DNA of 64,000 bases from Lucinisca nassula. Its lineage: Eukaryota; Mollusca; Bivalvia; Lucinida; Lucinidae. This document shows, piece by piece, positions 11,190-22,936 of the stretch. The first letter of the stretch is position 1, and every line of letters begins with the position of its first letter. The stretch lies in assembly GCA_963580285.1 (NCBI GenBank), contig OY757020.1:97467497-97531496 (forward strand), written 5' to 3'. The position numbers and the translations under genes are program-made. The notes below the pieces were generated by a model. The model saw only the letters and a list, made by a program, of their open reading frames with translations. It did not search any database and was not told the DNA's origin.

Positions 11190-11783
11190 ATAACGCAGTA
11201 AATGCCATTTTTCAGTTTTCCACATTATAAGTCAATGGAAACTCTTATGTTGCCATAGCAACAAAACTGAAAGGCCAAATTTCATAAAAAAAAAAAAACC
11301 TGTAAAGGCAAAAATGGTGAATATTTACATAAAGTCTCAGCTTCCTAAAGCTTAGATTTCTGAGGAGATGATTTTTTAAGTTTTTTTTTTTCTTTTTTTT
11401 TCTCATTTTGGTTTCCATGGCAACCAATAAAAATAAGCAGTAGGCCTAAAATCATATGGCAGATAGTAGATTGCCTATGGAACATTTCTTTGAAAGTTTT
11501 TGTCAAAATATCTGCAGTGACTTGGCAGTAAATGCCATTTTTCACTTTCCCCCATTATAAGTCTATGGAAACTCTAAGCTTAACTTAAAAACTGATTTTC
11601 ATGAAAAACACACACTTTTAATCAAGCAGCACAAGGATGCTACACATAAAATTTGAGCCCAATCGGCCCAGTGGCTTCAGAGGAGATGTTTAAAAGTGTT
11701 GACGTCAGACGACGACATACGACAACGACGGACAAGTGCCTATCCTATAAGCTTCCCCGGAGCCTTCGGCTCTGGTGAGCTAA
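11190..11783 (+). mobile_element. Helentron-like element H8, 3' part
   Basis: Ends in GAGCCTTCGGCTC, a short hairpin, then TGGTGAGCTAA at 11783. The same ending appears reversed in H1 at 18427. The body shares blocks with H1, such as GTTGCCATAGCAAC and the TTGACGTCAGACGACG-type segment. A matching 5' end was not identified. Confidence 0.55.
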
Positions 11784-13015
11784 AAATAACCATAGTGACA
11801 TTGACCATGAGGTCATGACCTTGAAAGTCAACTCACTCGAGATATTGTCATAAGGAACATTTGTGTAAAGTTATATTGAAATAAATCAAGAAATGTTGGC
11901 GCTAGAGCGATGACAAAGTTTTTCTAAAAACAGGCACAGTGACCTTGACCTTAAAGTTGAACTCGCTCAAGATATTGTCATATGGAACATTTGTGTGAAG
12001 TTATAATGAAATCGGACAAGAAATGTAGGCGCTAGAGCGATGACAAAGTTTTTCTAAAAATAGGCACAGTGACCTTGACCTTGAAAGTCGAACTCGCTCA
12101 AGATATTGTCAAAAGGAACATTAATGTGATGTTATATTGAAATCGGACAAGAAATGTAGGCGCTAGAGCGATGACAAAGCTTTTCTAAAAATAGCCATAG
12201 TGACCTTGACCTTGACCTCAAACACACTCGAGATATTGTCAAAAGGAACATTTGTGTGAAATTATATTGACATTGGTCAAGAAATGTAGACGCTAGAGTG
12301 ATAACATAGTTTTTCTAAAAATAGCCACAGTGACCTTGACCTTTATGCCACGACCTTGAATGTCAAACTCGCTCGAGATATTTTCATAAGGAACATTTGT
12401 TTGAAGTTATATTGAAATCGGTCAAGAAATGTAGGCGCTACAACGATAACAAAGTTTTTCTAAAAATAGCCACAGTGACCTTGACCTTGGGACCATGACC
12501 TTGAAAGTCAAACTCGCTCGAGATATTGTCATAAGGAATATTTGTGTGAAGATATATTGAAATCGGACAAAAAATGTAGGCGCTAGAGCAATGACAACGT
12601 TTTTATAAAAATAGCCACAGTGACCTTGACCGTGAAAGTCGAACACAATTGAGATATTGTGAAAAGGAAAATTTGTGTGAAATTAAATTGAAATTTGTCA
12701 AGAAATGTAGGCGCTAGAGCGATTATTAAGTTTTTTTTTTTTTTAAAAATAGCCACAGTGACCGTGACCTTGAGACCACGACATTGAAAGTCAAACTTGC
12801 TCGAGATATGTTCATAAGGAACATTTGTGTGAAGTTATATTGAAATCAATGAACAAATATAGGCGCTAGAGCGATGACAAAGTTTTCCTAAAAATATCCA
12901 GTGACCTTGAGCCCACGACCTTGAAAGTCGAACTCGCTCGAGATGTTGTCATAAGGAACATTTGTGTGAAGTTATATTGAAATCAGTGAAGGCGATAGCG
13001 TGACTTTCACAGTGT
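11784..13015 (+). repeat. Tandem array G2
   Basis: About eight units near 145 bp carry AGTGACCTTGACCTTG, CTCGCTCGAGATATTGTCA, AAGGAACATTTGTGTGAAG and TAGGCGCTAGAGCGATGAC. Diverged copies, no ORF. The flanks at 11140-11180 and 13017-13070 share a GGCCCCTTTNGG / GGAGCCAACTATAACG motif. Confidence 0.75.
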
Positions 13016-13117
13016 AGCGTGACCTTTTGACCCCTTGGGATGGCCCCTTTGGGCGGAGCCAACTATAACGTCCCTCTCGCGCACCCTCACCATTTGAGGA
13101 AGTCAAGTTAATTAACC

Positions 13118-13325
13118 CAAATGGAATCTTCCACCTTAGATATGGCAGTAGTTGATTTCGAAATTTTGGGGTGTCAGGTTGTTTTTTCTTAAAAATTTAT
13201 TCGGGAAGTGGCTTAACTTTTTGCAAACAGCGTGGGCCCTGATCAGCCGTCGCCGCGTTCTGCGGCGTCTGATCTGGGCCTGCACTGTTTGACAAGGTAC
13301 CCTTTAGGAATTTCTGGTACGGAAT
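13118..13325. repeat. Repeat R, good copy
   Basis: AATGGAATCTTCCACC, TGCAAACAGCG, CCGCGTTCTGCGGCGTCTGA and CTGCACTGTTTGACAA follow in the same order as at 978-1180. Confidence 0.7.
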
Positions 13326-13714
13326 GGGTTAAAGGTGAATAATAGCAATAATAATAACTAGAGCATGACGATCGGGCGCCATCGCAAATCCCCGCGCTGT
13401 GACAACCATGTCACAATAAAAGGATCCAAAGTACTTCTTTCTGGCCTCCGGTGAACCCAAGATATGTCTCTGTGCACAATTTGAGCACCGCTGTATTCTA
13501 CTGTTTGACTTGATAGGCAACCCGACCATGTTCGAACAAAATAGGATTTGGACTCCTGGGCCCCACCCCCAGACATAGCACGCACCTGGGAGTGGGGGGA
13601 GGGGGTGCAAATAAAAAATGCATGTCGCCCTTCACGTCCGAATCCATAGGGTTAGTTATGACCTAAATCCACTTGTGTTCGACCCTCAGCCGCCCAAAAG
13701 TATAAAATACCCTC
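13326..13714. other. Unassigned sequence
   Basis: Overlapping minus-strand frames of 93 and 75 codons occur here but neither shows motifs or repeats elsewhere. No gene called. Confidence 0.35.
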
Positions 13715-13855
13715 CGGGGGCGGGGTACGAGTTGACCAAAATAGGTACGAGTTGACTAGGGGGTACGAGTTGACCAAAGAAGGGGTACGAGTTGACCAAA
13801 AACAGGTACGAGTTGACTTAGGTACGAGTTGACTTGGGTACGAGTTGACCAGTTA
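13715..13855 (+). repeat. Short minisatellite GGTACGAGTTGAC
   Basis: Seven spaced copies of GGTACGAGTTGACY with 2-12 bp variable spacers (CAAAATA, TAGGG, CAAAGAAGG, CAAAAACA, TTA, TTG). The core is conserved while spacers vary. Unrelated to the larger arrays. Confidence 0.8.
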
Positions 13856-14210
13856 CCAGTAACATAGTTTTAATCCAACATTTACTCATAAAAGCACTAG
13901 GAAATATGAGCATTCTAAACAACGCCCACTAAATAACATACGGATCCACTAGGTAATTACGTAAAATGATTGATAGAAAACTAGGGCACTTGTAGCATAT
14001 ATCTAGGAGGTAGATACTGTTAGTATAAATGCACTTGTAAAATTCGCTCAAGAAAACCGAGGCCATGTGGTTAATATGATGCGCTACGAATCGCAGTAAA
14101 ACTATATCGCCCACTGTAAAATCCCAACCGAAGGCGACTTACCTAAAACACGGACTAGTCCAAAATTAAAAGTGCAGTCACGCCTCACTGCGTTTTGAAA
14201 GACTATATAC
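13856..14210. other. Unassigned sequence
   Basis: A 61-codon minus frame (13929-14114) is the longest and shows nothing recognisable. Confidence 0.35.
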
Positions 14211-14224
14211 ATCAAGTATCAGCT

Positions 14225-14493
14225 TTGTTTGTTTGACTTGATGTTTAATGTCCCCGTCGACACTGTATAGGTCATTTTGGAGACGTTGCTTCCAATTTTG
14301 TGGGACTTTTACCCGACATTGAGATGAAATGACATCTCAAGCCTGCCGCCCAATGAAACCAATAGGGTTTATAAGCATGGACGGGCCGACTCGCACCGCT
14401 TTGCCTGGGCAGGCTTAGATCCTCTAAGCGGTTTACCAGTACTCGTGTGCGGGTCGGTTTCAGCTCTGCGTGGAAGCATCATGCAACCCATAT
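14225..14493 (-). repeat. SINE A copy with 14-bp target duplication
   Basis: Flanked by ATCAAGTATCAGCT at 14211-14224 and 14494-14507. The body begins with TTGTTTGTTTGACTTGATG and ends inside the 5' region at GCATCATGCAACCC, so it is slightly 5'-truncated. The direct repeats show SINE A was retroposed. Confidence 0.9.
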
Positions 14494-14614
14494 ATCAAGT
14501 ATCAGCTGGGAGGGATATAAACAGTATGAGGGGTTAGCCTGAAATGTAAAGATCACTTCGATTTTCAAATCAGCATAACTCCACAAACATTGCAACTGAG
14601 AAATAATATGAGCC

Positions 14615-14887
14615 AGCGCACGACAAAACTTACAATAAGACGTGCGCCCAACGAAGACTCAGATCAGCCTCCGCATCCGCGCAGTCTAATCAGAGTCTTC
14701 GTTGACTCAGATCAGCCTGCGCATCCGCGCAGTCTGATCAGAGTCTTCGTTGTACGCTCAAAGGACAGCTAAGGGCCCAATGCTCCTTCATGCTGCAAGA
14801 GAAGTATCTGGGTAGACTTTATCGATGCGCAGGCTGATCCGAGTCTTCGCTGGGCGCATATGTCTTATTGTAGGTTTGTCATGCGCT
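14615..14887. repeat. MITE S with long terminal inverted repeats
   Basis: Arms of about 45 bp: left AGCGCACGACAAAACTTACA then TGCGCCCAACGAAGACTCAG, right end the reverse complement with GCGCATGACAAACC at the tip. The inner part also repeats AGTCTGATCAGAGTCTTCGT. No ORF. The TIR layout suggests a DNA-transposon-derived MITE; the superfamily is not evident. Confidence 0.7.
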
Positions 14888-14984
14888 ACTCCACTTCCAA
14901 AAACTATTGGAGTCAGAAACAAAATAATTGCAGAAATTTCCAAAGGGACATATAGAGGATCTTACATGAGTAAACAAGTATTAT

Positions 14985-15124
14985 CAAATTTATTAAACGA
15001 GTTGAGAAAAACGGATAAAATGCGAAATTCTGCCGAGAATTCCATCCCTTTTCCCCAACGAGTTTAATAAATTCAATAATACAGAGCCGAGCATTTTATC
15101 CCTTTTTTCTCAACGAGTTTAATA
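14985..15124. repeat. Fold-back repeat X
   Basis: AATTTATTAAACGAGTTGAG on the left faces CTCAACGAGTTTAATAAATT on the right; AACGAGTTTAATAAATT also occurs at an inner position. The upstream GGAGTCAGAAACAAAATAA resembles sequence before repeat T at 10.45 kb. Confidence 0.6.
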
Positions 15125-15265
15125 AATTCTATAATACATGAGCACGATGCAAGATTGTATTTATCTTATGACATTCCAAACGCATTTTATTCACGATTGT
15201 TTTACAAAAATGTCAATATTCCGCCATTAGCAAACGCACCGTTGTTAAGGACGTCGTACGTGTAA

Positions 15266-15390
15266 CGTGAGTGAGTGAGTGAGTGAGTTTTAGTTTTACG
15301 TCCCACCAACAGCTAAGGTCATACGGAGACGGGACCTCGGTTTAAAGACTCATCCGAAAGTCTGGAGAAGCCCGGGATCGATCCTGTAAC
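15266..15390 (-). repeat. SINE B, partial copy
   Basis: GTGAGTGAGTGAG tail at left, then the reverse complement of GTTGGTGGGACGTAAAACTA and the segment up to CCCGGGATCGATCC. The tRNA-like head is missing. The full copy is at 30745-30913. Confidence 0.8.
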
Positions 15391-15654
15391 GTTACGGGAC
15401 GTATCTATCTAATTTGCATATTTGATCCACTAGTGGATTATCGAATTTATTACATGGCGTTATTACATTCTCAGACGCGACGTCATATGATAAAATTCTA
15501 TTAATTCGTGGTGGACTGTAACCCCAAAGCAATATGCGCTGCTCCACCTTATGGTGCAAGTGTTTAGTGGCTAAAGTTGAACTATTTTTACTATCTGTGT
15601 CCGTCGTCTGGTGAGTGTCGTATATCAACATTTTACCTTGCGGATCCAAACAGG
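15391..15654. other. Unassigned sequence
   Basis: A 91-codon minus frame at 15392-15667 lacks motifs and runs into array G3. Nothing supportable. Confidence 0.35.
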
Positions 15655-16054
15655 CTGCATTTTTCATCGGATCGTCATGAAACTTGGTCAGGATGTGCGT
15701 CTAGATGAAATCTAGGTCACGTTCGAATATGGGTCATTTCGGGTCAAAACCTAGGTCACTTAATCAAATAATATGAAAATCTTGCAGATGCAATAGAGAC
15801 TGCAATTGCAAAGGATCTTCATGAAACTTAGTCAGAAAATGTGTCCAGATTAATTCTAGGTCAAGCTCGAATACGAGTCATCTGGGCGAATAAAAACTAG
15901 ATTACTAGGTCAAATCATATGAAAGCCATGTGGATGCCATACAGGCTGCATAGTTATTGATCAGGATGTGTGACTACATAACGAAAACACGCCTTTATAA
16001 ATACATTGCTAACCTTACCACCTGAAAATCGAACATTTTAAGAGGAAAAATGTG

Positions 16055-16250
16055 ATATATTTCTTATTTCTGCTCAAAATATAGATTGTGGATGCTCGTT
16101 TGAACCGCCTCATCGAGGCGGTTCTAACTAGTACCCACAGTCTACATTTTAGACCAGAAATAAGAAAAATGAGGTTTACCCCTGTAAACCCCAGTTTTAC
16201 TGTATAAAAGTGGGGTTAATTGAGTCAAAATTTTATAGGCATGTTTTCGT
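16055..16250. repeat. PAL palindrome
   Basis: CTTATTTCTGCTCAAAATAT, GAACCGCCTCATCGAGGCGG, AGTACCCACAGTCTA, then AGAAATAAGAAAAATGAGG and the end GCATGTTTTCGTGATG. Well preserved, inserted in array G3. Confidence 0.75.
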
Positions 16251-16735
16251 GATGACATAAAATTTAGGTCAAGTTTGAATATGGGTCATTTTGGATCAAA
16301 AACAAGGTCACTAGGTCAAATAGTATATAAACCTTCTAAACCAGTAGTGGCTGCATTTTGCATTGAATCTTCAAGAAACTTTGCCAGGATATGTGTCTAG
16401 ATTAATTCTAGGTCAGTAATGAATGTGGGCCATCTGGGCTCAAAAACTAGGTCACTACCTCAAATAATATTAACACCTTGTGGATGTAATAGAAGCTGCA
16501 GTGTTAAAGGAATCATCGTGAAAATTAGTCAAACTGTTAACCTAGATAAAGTTTAGGTCGTTTAAATCTGAGTGATCCGGGGTCAAAAACTAGGTCACTA
16601 GGTCAAATCATACTGAATACCTTGTGGATGCAATAGAGGCTGGTTTTGTTTTTCATTGGATCTATCTGGAGCTTGGTCAGGATGTGTGTCTAGATATTTC
16701 CTTTTGGTTCAAAACTAGGTCATTATGTAAATAGA

Positions 16736-16885
16736 GAATACCAGGTTCGTGTCTTTTGATATCAAGTTTATCAGGCAAGGCTTCGAGAACGCTTGTAGAA
16801 TCGCGAGGCTTGTCGAGCCCTTCTCCATGCATTCTCGAAGCCGAGCCTGATAAACTTGATATCAAATGACTCGAATCTGGTATTC
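16736..16885. repeat. Fold-back repeat U
   Basis: GAATACCAGGTTCG...TTTGATATCAAGTTTATCAG faces CTGATAAACTTGATATCAAA...CGAATCTGGTATTC around a loop of about 70 bp. Single copy here. Its design resembles hairpin W at 26.0 kb without sharing sequence. Confidence 0.65.
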
Positions 16886-17970
16886 TATTTGTCAGTTTAT
16901 CCCCCTGTACACTCTTAAATTAACAATTTACAATCAGTTATTGATGGTCCTCAGTGCGTCCCAGCATTCTTGCGGGCGATATATTTAGTATCAGCTGACC
17001 ATATTTTCCTAATATTTTTTCAAGTATTTTTTTCCAGTAACAATGACATTTTTGTAATTTTTCCAGTAGTCCGGTTCATTCATAAAAGTGCAATGTCACG
17101 TTAACGTGATAAAGCTCACTTGTCCTGAGATAGCATATCTTTATCAGGTCAGTGCGTGCTAATGCAATATATATAGGGGGTAACTGATAAAATCATATGA
17201 AAGCCTTGTGGATGCAACATAGGCTGCATGTTTTCATTGGATCTTCATGAAACTTGGTCAGGATCTGTGTCCAGGTGAGGTCTAGAAAAAGATTCCAATA
17301 TGGGTCATCTGGGGTCAAAAACAAGGTCACTAGGTAAAACTTGTGGATGCAATTTTCATTGGATCTTCATGAAACTTGGTCAGGATCTGTGTCCAGGTGA
17401 GGTCTAGAAAAAGATTCCAATATGGGTCATCTGGGGTCAAAAACTAGGTCACTAGGTAAAATTAGGAAAAAACTTGTGGATGCAATTTACATTGGATCTT
17501 CATGAAACTTGGTCAGGATGTGTGTCCAGGTGAGGTCTAGAACAAGCTTCTAATATGGGTCATCTGGGGTCAAAAACTAGGTCACTAGGTAAAATCATAG
17601 GAAAAAACTTGATGTAATTTACATTGGATACTGATGTCTGGATGGTCTGGATGTGTGTCTACATGAATTGTAGGTAAATGTCGAATACGGGTCATCTAGG
17701 GTCAAAATCTAGGTCACTAGGTCAAAGCATATGAAAACCTTACAGATGCCATACAGGCTGTATTTTTAATTGAATCTTCATGAAACATGGTCAGGATGTG
17801 GGTCTAGATAAAATCTAGGTAAAGTTCGAGTTTACGTCATTTCGAGTCAATAACTATGTTACTAGGTCAAATAATATGAAAAGCCTGTGGGTGCAAGAGG
17901 CTGCATTTGTCATTGGATCTTCATAAAACTTGGTCAGGGTGTTTGTCTTGATGAATTCTAGGTCAAGTTC

Positions 17971-18426
17971 TGTATTATATGTACATATATACCCCCCGGC
18001 ATACCAGCTACCGATTATAACGTCTCCCTAATAACCCATACTCAAAACGAGCACCAAGGTGGACTCTGTATTTGAAATATTAGGCCTTTTATGAAAAAAA
18101 AAAAATAAACGCCTTTTGAGCAGTGCAGATGTGCAAGGCGGACCCCAGGAAAGCCCAAGATTGTTGTCACTAAATGTGTCTTATCATAAGGACCAAGAAT
18201 AGATACGGTGTAGGGGAGGCTATCTGAATAAGCGCTAAGCCTTGCTTTATAGTATCGTTTGTGAAATTTAGGTAATCTATACATAGTCGGAAGCTTGTGT
18301 CGAATTGCGTGACAATTATTGAAAACTTAAGAGCTATAGCATTGAAGGGCCAAAAAACAACAGTCTCTTTTGTCTACCTTTAGTTGATATTAAATCTTGT
18401 TCATTTATAATGTATTGCATTGATTT
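17971..18426. other. Unassigned sequence
   Basis: An 80-codon minus frame at 18042-18284 contains a lysine/phenylalanine run from an A tract and no motif. Nothing supported. Confidence 0.35.
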
Positions 18427-21400
18427 TTAGCTCACCAGAGCCGAAGGCTCCAGGGGAGCTTATAGGTTAGGCAGTTGTCCGTCGGCGTCTGCGTCGTCTG
18501 TGTCGTCTGCGTCTGCGTCGTCGTGTGACGTCAACACTTTTAAACGACATCTCCTCTGAAGCTGCTTGGTCGATTGGGCCCAAATTTCATCTGTAGCATC
18601 CTTGGGTTGGGGGATTGAGAGTTTGTGTTTTTTATGAAATTCGGCTCATTAGTTTGGTTGCTATGGCAACTTAGATTTTCCATAGACATATAATGGGGGA
18701 AATTGAAAAATGGCATTTACTGGCAAGCCGCTGCAGATATTTTGACAAAACTTTCATAGAAATATTCCTTAGGCAATCTACTATCGGCCATATAATTTTA
18801 GGCCTACTGCTCGTTTGTATTGGTTGCCATGGAAACCAAAATGAAAAAAAAAATAGAAAAAAAAATACTTAAAAAATCATCTCCTCAGAAACCGTATGCT
18901 CTATGAGGCTGAGAGTTTATGAAGATATTCACCATATTTGCCTTTACAGGTTTTGTGTTTTTTATGAATTTCGGCTCTTTAGTTTGGTTGCTATGGCAAC
19001 TTAGATTTTCCATAGACTTATAATGGGGAAAATTGAAAAATGGCATTATCTACAAAGCCTTTGCAGATATTTAGACAAAACTTTCATAGAAATGTTCCTT
19101 TAGTAAACTTCTCTTAGCCGTATGCTTTTATGTCAACTTGGGGGTCCAGTAGGTTGTTCCGGGGCCATGCCCCGCCCCCAGCACTTCATAAAATGCTTTA
19201 TATCTCAGAAACCTTACAGATCCCCACCCCTAAACCATATATATTCTTGTTCCTTATGATAAGGTGCATTAAGTGACACCAACCTGGGGATCCCCCCGGA
19301 TGTGCCGGGGACATGCCCCACCCCGTCCACTTCATAAAATGCCATTTATCTCAGAAACCATTCAGATCCCCACCCGTAAACCATATATATTCTTGTCTCT
19401 TATGATAAGATGCATCCAGTGACACCAACCTGGGGGTCCCTCGGGATGTGCCTGGGCCATGCCCACCCCTCCATTTCACAACAGGCCCAATATTCCAGAA
19501 ACCTAACAGATCCAAACCCCTAAACGAAATATATTTTTGTTCCTTATGATAAGTTGCATTCAGTGACACCAACCTGGGGGACACCCGGGATGTGCCAGGG
19601 ACATGCCCAACCCCCTCCACTTCATAAAAGGGTGGCCCCCGCCCATAGGGGCTTAAAGAAATATATGGGCTGCATGACGCGTCCACGCATAGCTGAATCC
19701 GGCCCGCACACTAGTACTGGTAAACCGCATAGAGGATCTAAGCCTGTCCAGGAACCGCGGTGCGAGGCAGACCGTCCATTCTAATAAACCCTATCGATTT
19801 CATTGGGCGGCAGGGCTTGAGATGTCATTTCATCTCAATGTCGGGTAAAAGTCCCAAAAAATTGGAAGCAATGTCTCCGAAATGACCTTAACAGTGTTGA
19901 CGGGGACGTTAAACCTCAAATCAAACAAACAAACAAAACTTCATAAAAGGCCAAATATTCCAAAACCTTACAAATCCCCACCCCTAAACCATGTTTTCTT
20001 GTTCCTTATGATAAGAAGCATTAAGTGACACAAACCTGGACCCCACCCCCCAGATGTGCCGGGGACATGCCCCACCCCCTCCACTTCATAAAATGCAATT
20101 TATCTCAGAAACCATTCAGATCTCCACCCCTTAACCAAATATATTCTTTTTCCTTATGATAAGACGCACTCAGCGACCCAAAGCTGAGGGTCCCCGGGAT
20201 GTGCCGGGTTCATGCCCCACCCCCTCCACTTCATAAAAGGCCAAATATTCCAGAAACCTTACCGATCACCACTCCTAAACCATATATAGTCTTGTTCCTT
20301 GCGATAAGACACATTCAGTGGCACCAACATAGGGTTCCCCCAGGGCTCGCCCGGGCCATGCTCCACCCTTCAACTTCACAAGAGACCATATATCTGAGAA
20401 CCTGTTCAGAGCCCTACCTCTAAGCCATATATATTCTTGTTCTTTATGATAAGACGCAATCAGTGACACCAGCGTGCCCCCCCCCCTGTGGCGCCACGGG
20501 CCATGCCCCACCCCTTTACTTCAGTAAAAGCCATATATCTCAGAAACCGGTCAGATCCCCACCCCTTAACCATATATATTCATAATACTTCCCCACTTCA
20601 TAATAGGCCATATATCTCAGAAACTATTCAAATCCACACCACATAATCATATATATTCTTGTTCATTGTTATTAGACACATTCAGTCACCCCATCTTTTG
20701 GGGTCTGCAGGGGCCATTTCTCTCCCATCCACTCCATAAAAGGGCCTCATATCTCAGAAACTGTTCAGCATTAGGTTGCAACAATCTTGGGCTTTTCTGG
20801 AATCCACCATGCCCGAATCCCTCCTCTGCTTGAAAGGCCTTACATCTCAGGAGCCATACATATCCCACCGCTAAACCATATATGTGTCTGTCCTTTTTTA
20901 TAAGACACATTTAGTGACACCAACCAGGGCTTCATTGGGTTCATGCCCCACCCTCTCTACTGTATAAAACACCTAATATTTCAGATACAGTCCACATGAG
21001 TTCTCATTTTGGGAATGGGGTTTGTTTGGGAGACTTTATATTTGGTAGATTAAAATCATACCATGTTAAAATACATGTCTGCCATTGGGCAGTGCCCATC
21101 TGAGCTCCGGTTTATGAAATTTGGCTCTTTGGTTTGTTTGCTATGGCAAGTTAAGAGTTTCCATTGACTTCTAATGGGGGAAATTGAAAAATGACATTCA
21201 TGCCTTTCAAGATATTTTGTCAAACTTACATAGAAATGTTCCTTTAATAATGGTTGCCACAGATGGGAAATTGTCAGTTGTCATCTGTTGTCCTGCAACA
21301 ACACATTCAAGCGACATCCGACCTCTGAAGCCACTAGGCCGATTGGGTCCAAATTTTATCTGAAGCATCCTTGGGCGCAGAGCTTCAAAGGTAAATAAAA

Positions 21401-21467
21401 TACTTTGCTGCCAGTCGGCAGTGCCCCCTAAGCTCTGGTGAGCATAGTGGCCCATGGGCCTCTTGTT
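18427..21467 (-). mobile_element. Helentron-like element H1 with minisatellite core
   Basis: Read on the minus strand it opens with AACAAGAGGCCCATGGGCC and GCTCACC, and closes with hairpin GAGCCTTCGGCTC followed by TGGTGAGCTAA. The core is an array of about 180-bp units (CTTGTTCCTTATGATAAG, CATGCCCCACCCCCTCCA, AAACCTTACAGATCC). GCTCACC near the 5' end is the inverse of GGTGAGC near the 3' end. No TSD and no ORF. A SINE A inserted into the array later. The Helentron/HINE assignment is inferred from architecture. Confidence 0.55.
19632..19938 (+). repeat. SINE A, full-length, with target duplication
   Basis: CTTCATAAAAGG at 19620-19631 and 19939-19950 flanks the copy. It starts GTGGCCCCCGCCCATAGGGG and ends GACGTTAAACCTCAAATC plus (AAAC)n. 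It defines the 5' and 3' limits of the SINE A family and is oriented opposite to most other copies. Confidence 0.88.
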
Positions 21468-21495
21468 TTTCAGTGGACAGCAGTGGAAAGAGCGT

Positions 21496-21939
21496 TGATG
21501 ATGATGATGATGATTTCGTGTTTAACGACGCGTCAACCCTCTTGGTGGGTCATAAGCGTCAGTCGGTTAATGGTTAAACGGCATGAATAATTATGATGAT
21601 ATTAAAAGTAACAAGTCAGAATGATAATGTATAAAAATCTGAAACAGTTAAATCTTATGAAAAAGACCAATTTCTTTTAAGAATAAAATAATGTTATCAA
21701 CAGGTACATCTCGAAACAGTTGTTGCAAAGTGTCAGCTTTGAAATATAAAATACGTGAGGGTGAAAAGTCAACACAGTCAATAAAGATATGTTTCACAGT
21801 GAATGGCTGATCACAACCTACACAAGAAGGCTGATCATCACCATTAAAAATATAAGAATGAGTAACTCTAGTATGGCCGATGCGCAGTCGTGTTAATACT
21901 GCGTCCTCTTTTCTGGAAAACTGTGGAGGAGAGCATTTT
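21496..21939 (-). mobile_element. LINE copy 1: 5'-truncated 3' end
   Basis: Carries the (ATC)n tail, the 3' UTR and the last part of ORF2 (the RxGHTRVTHSYIFN and CVGCDQPFTVKHI region in reverse). Cut off 5' within ORF2. A 13-bp target duplication, GTGGAAAGAGCGT, lies at 21483-21495 and 21940-21952. Typical product of incomplete target-primed reverse transcription. Coding capacity is lost. Confidence 0.9.
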
Positions 21940-21952
21940 GTGGAAAGAGCGT

Positions 21953-22444
21953 GCGACTTTTCCGAACTTGTTTACATATATGAATGCAATATCTTCATGA
22001 GTCTATATGGTACAGATATAGGCGTGATGCTCCTGAATGGAACAGACGCAAGTCAAATATGTTCGATATTAGGTTTTTATAATTATTAGGTATGTGCAGC
22101 TTATTCAGAAAAAAAAATCTTAATAATTCCATTTCTCGATTTGATTGGTTGAAATAAGAAATTTATACATCGATGAATTCAATGAGCATGTTTACTCAGT
22201 AATGGCTAAGGTTTCTTTCAAAGATGGCAGATTGTAACTGAATACTCGTTCGGCCGTGGTCGAGGGTAAATTCATTCTGACGCTTTCGTTAGAAGCTTTA
22301 CATTTTGTTGACATTTTTTAATATTTCGTTGGCATTTTTAACATTTCGATGACAAATTTGGAATTAGAAGGAATGAAATATCATTTCCGTGGATTTTATC
22401 GATGTGTGAACTCCGGCGAATCACTCAAAAAGTTTGTGTATCAC
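21953..22444. other. Unassigned sequence
   Basis: The later half (TGGATTTTATCGATGTGTGA, ACTCCGGCGAATCACTC) resembles the inverse of 22700-22935, so PAL at 22445 may have landed in another fold-back element. Confidence 0.4.
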
Positions 22445-22640
22445 GATAACAAGTCCGTGAAACGAAGACCCCTCTAAACCCCACTTTATATAGAGAGAAA
22501 TTTGGGTTTACTGGGGTATACATTATCTGCCTTATTGTTGCTCAAAAACATAGACTGTGGGTACTCGTTAGAACCGCCTCACTGATGCGGTTCTAACGAG
22601 CACCCACAATCTATGCTGAAAGCAGAAATAAGAAAGAAGT
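22445..22640. repeat. PAL palindrome
   Basis: AACAAGTCCGTGAAACGAAG at the left tip, centre GAACCGCCTCACTGATGCGG, mirrored arm ending AGCAGAAATAAGAAAG. Well preserved. Confidence 0.75.
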
Positions 22641-22936
22641 TATCATTTATACCCAAAATTTGTCCCTTCTGACACCATGTCGGACGCCATTATTTCACAC
22701 GGACATGTTTTCCTAATAAGTGATTTGCTTACACATCGATAAAATCCACTAAACGAAATTCATTCCAAATTATCGATGTGTAAACTGCGGTGCATTAAAG
22801 ATTCATGCCGACAGCGATAACTACGGTGGATCACTAAAAAAACTTAGCATAAAGCCTTCGGGCTTCATGCAGTTTGTGAGTGACTCGCCGGAGCTTACAC
22901 ATGGATAAAATCCAAAAAATGAAATTCATTCCAAAC
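22641..22936. repeat. Possible fold-back element V, partial
   Basis: TTACACATCGATAAAATCCA and CGATGTGTAAACTGCGG are inverted relative to each other and to 22390-22440. A small GCATAAAGCCTTCGGGCTTCATGC hairpin-like block lies inside, split here as GCATAAAGCC and GGCTTCATGC. Low confidence in the limits. Confidence 0.4.

Larger units (their letters stand above)
15655..17970 (+). repeat. Tandem array G3, interrupted by PAL and hairpin U
   Basis: Units near 145 bp carry CATTGGATCTTCATGAAACT, TGGTCAGGATGTGTGTC, GGTCATCTGGGGTCAAAAAC and TAGGTCACTAGGTCAAAT. Segments are 15655-15965, 16252-16735 and 17178-17970. The first gap holds a PAL palindrome; the second holds hairpin U and about 290 bp of unassigned sequence. 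The array predates these insertions. Confidence 0.75.

Noticed and set aside
13329..13610. 93-codon minus-strand gene
   Set aside because: Two overlapping frames of similar length on the same strand and no motif; likely chance.
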